Origin: SIG588 sp045597045
GTDB lineage: Bacteria; Bacillota; Clostridia; Oscillospirales; Acutalibacteraceae
Direction of reading: 5' to 3'
DNA length: 10,721 bases
Assembly (NCBI GenBank): GCA_045597045.1
Contig: JAZODN010000105.1
Coordinates: forward strand, 1-10,721
Position numbers and translations under genes: made by a program. Shown here one piece after another: positions 1 to 7,867 of the stretch; position 1 is the stretch's first letter; every line of letters starts with the position of its first letter. The notes under the pieces were generated by a model. It worked only from the letters and a program-made list of their open reading frames with translations, did no database searches and was not told the origin of the DNA.

Positions 1-36
1 AAGTTAAGGTGACAACTCCTTGGCTCACAGAACGAC

Positions 37-2532
37 ATGGCTACGATCCGACTTTACTTTTGCGACCCGACGGGTGAAAAGGACAGCACGGCGGCGCTGC
101 AGCAAGCGTTGAACGATTGCGGCGAAAACGGTGGCGGTGTGGTGTTTTTGCCGGTTGGCCGCTATACGCTGACCGATACGGTGACTATCCCCACGGGTGT
201 GGTACTGCACGGCGACTGGCAGGATCCCGATGCGCTTGCCGAGGGTGAAGAACTCACCTACGGCACGGTGCTTTTGGCGAAACTCCCGACCCTCGCCGAA
301 GATGCTCCCTTGAATGCCGGTGCGTTGTTGTATACCGGTCCCAACAGCGGTATTATCGGCTTGACGGTGTATTATCCCGACCAGTCGGCAGTGGCGCCGA
401 AGCCCTATGGTTATGCGTTTTACGTGGATGCGGCCAGCACGGTGACTGCGAAAAATATCACGCTGATCAACGCGTATCGCGGTATTGCGATCAATGCCCT
501 TGCCGAAGGTCACGAGATGGCGAAGCTCGAGCACATTCGCATTACCGCGCTCGAAAACGCCAACATTATGCACCATTCCTCCGAAGTGGGGTATACTTTC
601 GATTTCAACGTGTCGCCGTCTTACTGGATCAACGCAGGCGAGGGTTATACGCCCGACGATGCGGATGCGGTCGCGGCATACTGCCGTGCACACTGTCTTG
701 CTATGTTGCTCGGCGACCTCGATCTGGAGGTGCTGTCCGAGATCCGTTTGGACGGTTGCCACACCGGTATTTTGTTTGATCGTATCAATCACCGTGCCGG
801 TTTCTGGGGTGAATTCTACGATGTTTACATCACCAACTGCGACTACGGCGTGGTGTCGAAGGTGATGTCACAGGTCAACCCGCCGATCTTTGCCCGCGGC
901 CGCATTGAAGGTGCGGTAGCGGCGGTGCAATCCGCCTACGTCGACGTGCCGATTCGCTTTACCGATATCGAGCTGGTGGGCGAGAAGATCGGTTGCATCA
1001 TCGAAGAGGACGAGGATCTGTCGGCGTACCCGATGACCCACGGCACCTTCCGCCGTCCCGCGTCGAAGCTCTACGTAGCACCGATTGCGGCATATTCCCG
1101 CAAGGACGTGGACGTGGCGGATCTCATTCAGGAAACGCTGGATACAGCGGCGGCAACGGGCGGCGTGGTGTATCTGCCGGCGGGCGCGTATACGGTGTGC
1201 AAGCCGCTGTCGGTGCCGTCGGGCGTGCAACTGAGCGGCAACCTTCCGATCGCCATCACCAACGCGTGCGAAAACGGCACCATTCTGCTGTCCTACGTGA
1301 ACGAAGGCGACTTCATCACCCTTGCGCCCTATGCGGGTACGTCGGGTTTCCGCATCTTCTATCCCGCCTTCCCGCCGTTTACCGCCGACGGTATGTATAA
1401 AGACGGCGAGCCGAAGCAGGTTGCTATCCGCGGTGCGGGCGAGGGTGTGTATGCACTCGAAACGGTGGTTACCTGCGCCTTCGTCGGTGTGGATTTCACC
1501 GCTTGCGACCGTCACTTTGTCCGCAGCGTCTACGGTTGCTGCTACACCTCGCTCGTGAAGTGTGGTGGTGTGGATGGCGTAGTGGAGGAGTGTCTCGCGA
1601 ATCAGCACTATTTTCTCCGTAACGCGTACAGACCGTACTACTTCCGTATCAGCGATGCAGTGCGTGCCAAGTGGGCGGACATTGCCTCGAAGGGTGAAGA
1701 GATCACCATCAACCGTCCGCTCATGCTCCTGATGCAGTCGCACTGCAACGTGTATCACGTGGTGAATGCGACCCGTCAGAAACTGAACAACTGCTTTATG
1801 TATGCGGCACGCGTGCTGATCACGTGTGAAAATTCCACCGACGTGCAGCTCCTGAACGATTCGGTGGACGTGCTGCCCGGCACCAAGCCGATGTACGATA
1901 TCCGTTACAGCACCGCCTTTGCCGCAGGTGCGATGCGCGTGTTCGGCACCTCGGTGAAGAACACCGAATCCACCTTTGACATCGTGGCCCGTAACGACCG
2001 CCGCGAAGCGTTCGAGCGGCCGTATCACTCCTCCGTTTCGGTGGAGGATATCCGCATCCCCACGACCGAATTCACACAGTTTGTGAAGTTGTTTAACTGC
2101 GATACGACGGATAATATGATTGGCGCAACGCTGTGCACCGATCCGGAATTTGTAAGAGAAGGCACCGGCGCGTGGGTGAACGAGATCCATGGGAATGAAC
2201 CGAAGGATCTCTTTGAATGTCACTTTGATCCTGTCGATATTTCGGCGGTGCAGGATGGTTATCTCCACCTGTGGTTCTACTGCGACAACATCGAAAAACT
2301 CGGTGACGGTCAGATCGAACTTACCAGCAGCGGCCATCAGGACGTGGAAGAACACAGTTTTGGTTACCTCAACAGCTTGTTCCACAATGGTTGGAACGAG
2401 GTGTATATCCCGATGCACTGGGCAGATCGGTCGCCCGAACCGTGGAATCCGAAGGCGATCAACTTCATGCGCATTTACGCCGATTTTGGCGATTGTAAGG
2501 TCGCGTTTGACGACATTTATATCTGTAAATAA
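37..2532 (+). CDS. Pectate-lyase-like beta-helix protein, tandem copy 1 (possibly 5'-truncated)
   Basis: An 831-residue protein resembling the pectate lyase superfamily (Pect-lyase_RHGA_epim, glycosyl hydrolase 28-related). The entry motif CDPTGEKDSTAALQQAL (residues 9-25) is followed by a GGG/LPVGRY turn (32-43) and GDWQDPD (59-65), the usual start of such a right-handed beta-helix. A second, weaker copy of the same unit begins near residue 357 (DVDVAD, then GGVVYLPAGAYTV). Residues about 697-831 look like a jelly-roll carbohydrate-binding-type module ending in an aspartate-rich strand. No signal peptide or membrane segment is visible, and there are about 24 cysteines. The start is doubtful: an in-frame stop lies at 10-12, ATG 37 is the only start before the homologous region, and no Shine-Dalgarno sequence is well placed. 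Homology to the downstream paralogue begins only at Tyr7, so about 24 residues of leader are absent. No catalytic residues can be assigned. The substrate is unknown and may be a glycan. Confidence 0.8.
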   Translation: MATIRLYFCDPTGEKDSTAALQQALNDCGENGGGVVFLPVGRYTLTDTVTIPTGVVLHGDWQDPDALAEGEELTYGTVLLAKLPTLAEDAPLNAGALLYTGPNSGIIGLTVYYPDQSAVAPKPYGYAFYVDAASTVTAKNITLINAYRGIAINALAEGHEMAKLEHIRITALENANIMHHSSEVGYTFDFNVSPSYWINAGEGYTPDDADAVAAYCRAHCLAMLLGDLDLEVLSEIRLDGCHTGILFDRINHRAGFWGEFYDVYITNCDYGVVSKVMSQVNPPIFARGRIEGAVAAVQSAYVDVPIRFTDIELVGEKIGCIIEEDEDLSAYPMTHGTFRRPASKLYVAPIAAYSRKDVDVADLIQETLDTAAATGGVVYLPAGAYTVCKPLSVPSGVQLSGNLPIAITNACENGTILLSYVNEGDFITLAPYAGTSGFRIFYPAFPPFTADGMYKDGEPKQVAIRGAGEGVYALETVVTCAFVGVDFTACDRHFVRSVYGCCYTSLVKCGGVDGVVEECLANQHYFLRNAYRPYYFRISDAVRAKWADIASKGEEITINRPLMLLMQSHCNVYHVVNATRQKLNNCFMYAARVLITCENSTDVQLLNDSVDVLPGTKPMYDIRYSTAFAAGAMRVFGTSVKNTESTFDIVARNDRREAFERPYHSSVSVEDIRIPTTEFTQFVKLFNCDTTDNMIGATLCTDPEFVREGTGAWVNEIHGNEPKDLFECHFDPVDISAVQDGYLHLWFYCDNIEKLGDGQIELTSSGHQDVEEHSFGYLNSLFHNGWNEVYIPMHWADRSPEPWNPKAINFMRIYADFGDCKVAFDDIYICK

Positions 2533-2558
2533 TTGATATTTGAAGGGTGTGTGATCGG

Positions 2559-2573
2559 GGGGCGTTTCGCCCC
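2559..2573 (+). other. GC-rich hairpin between the tandem beta-helix genes
   Basis: GGGGCG, a TTT loop and CGCCCC form a perfect 6-bp stem in the 79-nt gap between the two paralogues. No T-run follows, so it does not look like an efficient intrinsic terminator. It could attenuate transcription, stabilise an mRNA end, or be chance in GC-rich DNA. No convincing promoter was found in the rest of the gap. Confidence 0.4.
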
Positions 2574-2611
2574 ACCGTACAGCGAGTTGTTTGTAGCGGG
2601 AGGTATGCTGA

Positions 2612-5197
2612 ATGAGTAATAATCAACAAGTTCGTATTGTAGAATCGGTGTTCCCGACCGATGATGTGTTGTTGGCGAATATCGTAGCAAGTGAAGCCCC
2701 TTACGGGTGTGACCCGACGGGCGAGAAGGACAGCACGGCGGCGTTGCAGCAAGCGCTCGACGATTGCGGCGCAAACGGCGGCGGAGTGGTGTTTTTGCCG
2801 GTTGGACGGTATCTTTTGACCGATACGATCGACATTCCGAGCGGTGTGGTGTTGCGCGGTGACTGGCAAGATCCCGATGCCTTGCAGGAGGGCGAAACGC
2901 TTACCTACGGCACGGTGTTGCTGGCAAAATTGTCGCCGCTTGCGGAGGACGCGTCGGTGAACGAAGGCGCGCTGTTCCGCCTGCGTTCGAACACCGGTCT
3001 GGTTGGCTTGACGGTGTACTATCCCGAACAATCTGCGAAAGACCCGAAGCCCTACGGCTACGTCTTCTATTCGGAGTTTGCGTATACGCTGACGTTCCGT
3101 AACATCACGCTGATCAATGCGTGGCGCGGTATTGGCATCAACGGTTTGAGAGAGTTTCACGAGATGGCGAAGCTCGAACACATTCGCATTACCGCACTGG
3201 ATACCGCGAACATGATGCACTCGTCCACCGAAGTGGGATATACCTACGATTTTTCGGTTTCGCCGTCCTACTGGGTCAATGCGGGCGAAGGGTATGCTCC
3301 TGACGATGCCGATGCCGTGACCGCCTATTGCCGCACCCATTGTGTCGGTATGTTGCTCGGCGATCTGGACTTGGAAACTCTTTCCGAAATCCGTTTGGAC
3401 GGTTGCCAAACGGGTATTTTGTTTGATTGCCTCGGCCGTGCCGGTTTTTGGGGCGAATTTTACGACGTATACATCACCAACTGCGATTACGGTGTGGTGG
3501 CTAAAAAGTTCTCACGCCCCAATCCGCCGCTGTTTTCTCGCGGTGTGATCGAAGGGTCGGTGGCCGCGGTGTCATCGACGTACGATGAGTCGCCGCTCCG
3601 TTTCTGTGACGTGAAGCTGGTGGGCGAGAAGAGCGGTTTCATTATCGAAGATGAGGAGGATCTGTCTGCCTACCCGATGACGCACGGCACTTTCCGTCGC
3701 CCGACCTCCCGCTTGTACGTCGCGCCGATCGCGGAATACGACCGCAAGGACGTGGACGTGGCGGATACCATTCAGGAAACGCTGGACCGTGCGGCGACGA
3801 GTGGCGGTGTGGTGTATCTGCCGGGTGGTGTGTACACCGTGTGCAAGCCGCTCAACGTGCCGGAAGGCGTGCAGTTGACCGGTAACGTGCCGATCATGTT
3901 GACCAACATTTGCGAAAACGGCACCGTGCTGCTTTCGTATGTGAGTGAAGGCGATTTCATCACCCTGCAAGCCTATGCGGGCGTGGTGGGTGTGCGTGTT
4001 TATTATCCCGAACACACGCCGTACGTGGTGGAACGTAAGGTGGAAAACGAGGAACCTGCTACCAAGACGCAGACGGCGGTGCGCGGTGCGGGCGAAGGGG
4101 TGTACGCACTGGATACCGTGGTCACCTGCTCCTTCATCGGCGTGGACTTTAGCGGCTGCGACCGCCATTTGGCACGTAGTGTGTACGGCTGCTGTTACAC
4201 CACGCTGGTGAAGTGCGGCGGTAAAGATGGCTGGGTGGAAGAATGCTTGGCGAATCAGCACTATATTCACCGTAGCGTGCAACACCCCTACTATTTCCGT
4301 GTCAATGAAGAAGCGCGCGTGGAGTGGGACGAGCTGCGTGCGTTGAGCAAGGTGAATGGTGAGATACCGATCAACGCCATTTTGTCGCGCGTTTTGCACA
4401 AATCTTGCATCGCGTATCACGTGGTGGATGCTACCCGTCAGAAGCTGAACAACTGCTTTATGTATTCGGCGCGCGAATTGATCTTGTGCGAAAACTCTAC
4501 CGACGCGCAGTTCTTAAACGATTCGGTGGACTTGCTCCCCGGCAAAAAGCCGATGTTTGATATTCGTTACAGTACCGCTTTTGCGGCGAGTGCGATGCGC
4601 GTGTTCGGTACGTCGGTGAAGAATACCGATTCGGTGTTCGATATCGTCTGCCGTAACGACCGTCGCGACGCGTTTGAAAAGTCGTATCATTCCTCCCTTT
4701 CGATGGAAGATGTGCGTGTGATGCCGACGAATCTTACGGAGTTTATACCGTTGTTTTCGTGCGATACCGACGACGTTGTGGAACACGCCACCTTGTGCAC
4801 CGATCCCGATTTTGTCAAAGAGGGAACCGGTGCGTGGGTGAACGAAATTCATTCGCAAGAGCCGCAACCGCTGATGATTTGTCACTTCGATCCGATCGAC
4901 ATTTCTTCGATGATGCGGGATGGCTATCTGCATTTTTGGTTCTATTGCGACGATATTGAAAAACTCGCTGACGGTCAGATTGAATTGACCAGCAGCGGTC
5001 ATCAGGATGATCAGGAATACGGTTGGGAATTCTTGGGTTGTCTGGAGAAAAACGGCTGGAACGAATTGTATCTGCCGCTTCGGTGGGCAGAAAGGACGGG
5101 CGACCCGTTGAATCCCAAAGGTGTGAACTTTATGCGTATTTACGCTATGTCCGGTGATTGCAAGGTCGCATTTGATGACTTTTATTTCTGCAAGTAA
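2612..5197 (+). CDS. Pectate-lyase-like beta-helix protein, tandem copy 2
   Basis: An 861-residue paralogue of the preceding gene, matching it along nearly its whole length at roughly 70-75% identity by eye. GGGAGG at 2598-2603 sits 8 nt before ATG 2612 and supports the start. Residues 1-30 form a leader (VFPTDDVLLANIVASEAPYG region) missing from copy 1. The beta-helix entry motif CDPTGEKD lies at 33-40 and GDWQDPD at 83-89. A second beta-helix unit starts near residue 380 with GGVVYLPGGVYTV, and a C-terminal jelly-roll-like module covers about 725-861. The leader is polar and not a signal peptide, and about 27 cysteines are present, so a cytoplasmic location is inferred. By family it may bind or process a carbohydrate polymer, but no active site is recognisable. 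It ends 31 nt before the DUF512 gene with no terminator between, which suggests read-through. Confidence 0.88.
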   Translation: MSNNQQVRIVESVFPTDDVLLANIVASEAPYGCDPTGEKDSTAALQQALDDCGANGGGVVFLPVGRYLLTDTIDIPSGVVLRGDWQDPDALQEGETLTYGTVLLAKLSPLAEDASVNEGALFRLRSNTGLVGLTVYYPEQSAKDPKPYGYVFYSEFAYTLTFRNITLINAWRGIGINGLREFHEMAKLEHIRITALDTANMMHSSTEVGYTYDFSVSPSYWVNAGEGYAPDDADAVTAYCRTHCVGMLLGDLDLETLSEIRLDGCQTGILFDCLGRAGFWGEFYDVYITNCDYGVVAKKFSRPNPPLFSRGVIEGSVAAVSSTYDESPLRFCDVKLVGEKSGFIIEDEEDLSAYPMTHGTFRRPTSRLYVAPIAEYDRKDVDVADTIQETLDRAATSGGVVYLPGGVYTVCKPLNVPEGVQLTGNVPIMLTNICENGTVLLSYVSEGDFITLQAYAGVVGVRVYYPEHTPYVVERKVENEEPATKTQTAVRGAGEGVYALDTVVTCSFIGVDFSGCDRHLARSVYGCCYTTLVKCGGKDGWVEECLANQHYIHRSVQHPYYFRVNEEARVEWDELRALSKVNGEIPINAILSRVLHKSCIAYHVVDATRQKLNNCFMYSARELILCENSTDAQFLNDSVDLLPGKKPMFDIRYSTAFAASAMRVFGTSVKNTDSVFDIVCRNDRRDAFEKSYHSSLSMEDVRVMPTNLTEFIPLFSCDTDDVVEHATLCTDPDFVKEGTGAWVNEIHSQEPQPLMICHFDPIDISSMMRDGYLHFWFYCDDIEKLADGQIELTSSGHQDDQEYGWEFLGCLEKNGWNELYLPLRWAERTGDPLNPKGVNFMRIYAMSGDCKVAFDDFYFCK

Positions 5198-5228
5198 GCA
5201 GATTTCATGAAAAGAAAGGAGGGACAGT

Positions 5229-6527
5229 ATGGCAGTGACGGTAAGCGGCGTGAAGCCCCGTTCACCGGCGGCGCGCAAGCGTGTGGCGGCCGGCGACGTG
5301 CTCGTGAGCATTAACGGACAGGCAATCGACGATGTGCTGGACTATCGGTTTTATTTGACCGACGAGGTCATGTCGCTGTGTTTTGAAACAGCGCGCGGTA
5401 TACGCACGGTGAAGCTTCGCCCCAATCGGCAGGGAGAACTCGGCATGGAGTTCGATACCTATCTTATGGACAAGCAGCGTGCGTGCCGTAACAAATGCAT
5501 TTTTTGTTTTATCGATCAGTTGCCGCACGGCTTGCGCGACAGTTTATATTTCAAAGACGATGACAGCCGGCTGTCCTTTTTGTTCGGGAATTATATTACT
5601 CTCACGAATTTGACCGATCGCGACGTGGACCGTATCATTGAGATGCATATCAGTCCTGTGAATATTTCGGTGCATACCACGGATCCGACACTGCGTTGCC
5701 GCATGATGAACAACCGTTTTGCCGGTGATGCGCTGCAATATCTGTATCGGCTTGCCGAGGCGGGTATTGCGCTCAACTGCCAGTTGGTGCTCTGCCCCGG
5801 CTATAACGATGGTGAGGCGCTCACGCGCACGATGGAAGATCTGGCGGCTTTGTTTCCCTCGGTGCAATCGGTGGCAGCAGTGCCGGTGGGGCTCACCAAA
5901 TTTCGCGAAGGGTTGACGGAACTGCGTGCGTTTACGTCGAAAGAAGCGGCCGATGTGATCGTGCGGATGGAAGCGATGGCCGATCGCCAGGAAGCGGCGC
6001 ACGGACATCGGATCTTTTACCCGTCGGATGAGTTTTATCTCACGGCAGGTAAGCCCATCCCTGCAGCGGACTGTTACGGCGACTTTTTGCAGTTGGAAAA
6101 CGGCGTGGGGATGATCGCTTTGATGCGTGAAGAATTTTATGCGGCGCTGGAAGAAGCGCAGGAACTCACGCGCACGCGCCGCTTGGCGGTGGCTACGGGT
6201 GTGTCGGCCGCACCGCTGATGGAAGAATTGGTGGCGGCCGCCAAAGCAAAGTTTCCTGCTCTGCAGGCAGAGGTGAAAACCGTGGCCAACCGTTTCTTCG
6301 GTGAGAGCATTACCGTAGCCGGCTTGATCACGGGCACCGATCTGATCGAGCAGTTGCAAGGATCCTCGGCCGAAGAAGTGACCGTTCCGCGCTGCATGCT
6401 GCGACGGGAAGGGGATCTGTTTTTGGATGATACCACACCGCGCGACGTGGAAGAGGCGCTTGGTGTGCCGGTTGTTGTGAATGACGGTGACGGCGCGGAT
6501 TTCTTGCGCGTGTTGTTAGGAGGTTGA
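5229..6527 (+). CDS. PDZ / radical-SAM / DUF512 domain protein
   Basis: A 432-residue iron-sulfur protein of the DUF512 family, whose reaction is unknown. Residues 1-60 form a PDZ-like domain (VSGVKPRSPAARKRVAAGD, then LVSINGQ). A CX3CX2C cluster, Cys86-Cys90-Cys93 within CRNKCIFCFIDQLP, is the radical-SAM [4Fe-4S] signature. The barrel continues through NNRFAGDALQYL and a QLVLCPGYNDG strand. The C-terminal DUF512 domain shows ANRFFGESITVAGLITG near residues 353-369. Length is typical for the family. AAAGGAGGG at 5215-5223 lies 5 nt before ATG 5229 and fixes the start. The stop is 4 nt before der, and der's ribosome site lies inside this gene's end, so the two are probably translationally coupled. 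Proximity to der in many Clostridia is known and hints at a ribosome- or envelope-linked role, but that is inference. Confidence 0.93.
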   Translation: MAVTVSGVKPRSPAARKRVAAGDVLVSINGQAIDDVLDYRFYLTDEVMSLCFETARGIRTVKLRPNRQGELGMEFDTYLMDKQRACRNKCIFCFIDQLPHGLRDSLYFKDDDSRLSFLFGNYITLTNLTDRDVDRIIEMHISPVNISVHTTDPTLRCRMMNNRFAGDALQYLYRLAEAGIALNCQLVLCPGYNDGEALTRTMEDLAALFPSVQSVAAVPVGLTKFREGLTELRAFTSKEAADVIVRMEAMADRQEAAHGHRIFYPSDEFYLTAGKPIPAADCYGDFLQLENGVGMIALMREEFYAALEEAQELTRTRRLAVATGVSAAPLMEELVAAAKAKFPALQAEVKTVANRFFGESITVAGLITGTDLIEQLQGSSAEEVTVPRCMLRREGDLFLDDTTPRDVEEALGVPVVVNDGDGADFLRVLLGG

Positions 6528-6531
6528 GAAT

Positions 6532-7863
6532 ATGGCGATAGTGGGAGGACGGCCGGTTGTGGCGGTCGTGGGACGCCCTAACGTGGGCAAATCCACCCTG
6601 TTTAACAAATTGATCGGCCAGCGTTTGGCTATTGTGAAGGACACCCCCGGTGTCACGCGGGACCGTCTGTTCGCTCCGTGCGAATGGGATGGGCGCACCT
6701 TTATGTTGGCCGATACGGGCGGTATTGAGCCGCGCGCCGACGACGTGATTTTGAGCCACATGCGGCATCAGGCCCAGTTGGCCATTGAGCAGGCCGAGGT
6801 GATCGTGCTGGTGACGGATGTGACTGCCGGTGTGACTGCTAACGACATGGACGTGGCAGTGATGCTGCAACGCAGCGGCAAACCGGTGGTGCTTTGCGTA
6901 AACAAGTGTGATCGCGTGGGCGATCTGCCGTCGGAATTTTATGAGTTTTATAATTTGGGTCTGGGCGACCCGATTGCCGTGTCTTCCGTACACGGGCACG
7001 GCACGGGCGATCTGCTGGATGCGGTGACGGAACATCTGCCTCTCGCGGTGGAAGAGCCGGAGGAAGAAGAAGTGATCCGCGTGGCGGTGATAGGCCGTCC
7101 AAATGCCGGAAAATCCTCTTTGGTTAACGCCATCACAGGGGAGGAACGCAGCATTGTGTCGGATATTGCCGGCACCACGCGCGATGCGCTTGACAGCGAA
7201 GTGAAGAACGAATACGGCAACTACGTGTTTGTGGATACGGCCGGTTTGCGCCGTAAAAGTCGTGTGGATGACGAGGTTGAGCGTTACAGCGTGCTGCGTG
7301 CACAAATGGCGATCGAACGCGCCGATGTCTGCGTGATCATGCTCGACGGCACGGTGGGATTTACCGAGCAGGACAGCAAGGTGGCCGGTCTGGCGCAGGA
7401 GCAGGGCAAAGCCTGCATCATTGCGGTGAACAAGTGGGATGCCGTGGAAAAAGATGACAAGACCATGGCGGTTATGCGCAAACAGTTGGAAAACGATTTC
7501 AGTTTTATGTCATATGCGCCGTTTATTTTTATTTCGGCCAAAACCGGACAGCGGTTGCCTCGGTTGTTTGAACTGATCAACTACGTGCATCAGCAAAACT
7601 GCATGCGTATTTCGACCGGTATGCTCAACGATCTGTTAGCGCTGGCTACGGCACGCGTGCAGCCGCCCACCGATAAGGGCAAGCGGCTCAAGATCTATTA
7701 TGTGACACAACCCTCGACTAAGCCGCCCACGTTCGTGTTTTTTGTGAACAGCGCGGAACTTTTCCACTTCTCTTATCAGCGGTATTTGGAAAACCAGATC
7801 CGTGAGACCTTTGGGCTCGAGGGAACACCTATCCGATTCATTATTCGTGAACGAGAGGATTGA
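6532..7863 (+). CDS. der: Ribosome biogenesis GTPase Der (EngA)
   Basis: A 443-residue double-GTPase needed for maturation of the large ribosomal subunit. GTPase domain 1 has the P-loop GRPNVGKS (14-21), DTPGVTRD switch I (37-44), DTGG (61-64) and NKCD (124-127). Domain 2 has GRPNAGKS (188-195), the IAGTTRD switch, DTAGLRRK (235-242) and NKWD (300-303). A KH-like RNA-binding domain follows from about residue 355, with the usual YVTQPSTKPPTFVFFVN stretch. Length matches the family (around 435-440). TAGGAGG at 6517-6523, inside the end of the upstream gene, lies 8 nt before ATG 6532. plsY follows after 4 nt. The protein acts in the cytoplasm on ribosomal precursors. No anomaly was seen. Confidence 0.98.
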   Translation: MAIVGGRPVVAVVGRPNVGKSTLFNKLIGQRLAIVKDTPGVTRDRLFAPCEWDGRTFMLADTGGIEPRADDVILSHMRHQAQLAIEQAEVIVLVTDVTAGVTANDMDVAVMLQRSGKPVVLCVNKCDRVGDLPSEFYEFYNLGLGDPIAVSSVHGHGTGDLLDAVTEHLPLAVEEPEEEEVIRVAVIGRPNAGKSSLVNAITGEERSIVSDIAGTTRDALDSEVKNEYGNYVFVDTAGLRRKSRVDDEVERYSVLRAQMAIERADVCVIMLDGTVGFTEQDSKVAGLAQEQGKACIIAVNKWDAVEKDDKTMAVMRKQLENDFSFMSYAPFIFISAKTGQRLPRLFELINYVHQQNCMRISTGMLNDLLALATARVQPPTDKGKRLKIYYVTQPSTKPPTFVFFVNSAELFHFSYQRYLENQIRETFGLEGTPIRFIIRERED

Positions 7864-7867
7864 CGGT

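Larger units (their letters stand above)
55..5197 (+). repeat. Tandem direct duplication of a ~2.5-kb gene
   Basis: Positions 55-2532 and 2702-5197 encode collinear homologous proteins, starting at the Tyr before CDPTGEKD and ending at the terminal lysine codon. The period is about 2,647 bp. Nucleotide similarity is high but broken by many synonymous changes, with exact matches mostly under 20 bases in the parts compared. This indicates an older duplication and not a recent or assembly-made repeat. The 79-nt gap and the 5' leader are not obviously shared. Confidence 0.85.

Noticed and set aside
3..77. Open reading in another frame at the left edge, with a GYDPT peptide that faintly resembles the GCDPT motif, suggesting a third tandem copy
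   Set aside because: The match is only a few residues, the flanks do not resemble the paralogue leader, and the nucleotide alignment places the homologous Tyr codon at 55 in the main frame.
868..2418. A 516-codon open frame on the minus strand within beta-helix copy 1, with similar long minus-strand frames in copy 2 and over other genes
   Set aside because: They lie wholly opposite well-supported genes, their products are low-complexity and rich in His/Arg as expected from the complement of GC-biased codons, and no ribosome site or family motif supports them.
2559..2573. Hairpin between the beta-helix genes as a rho-independent terminator
   Set aside because: The stem is only 6 bp and is followed by ACCGTAC, with no T-run.
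7802..7867. Upstream in-frame ATG extending PlsY by 22 residues
   Set aside because: It lies deep inside der, adds a polar stretch before the first membrane helix, and the ribosome site favours ATG 7868.
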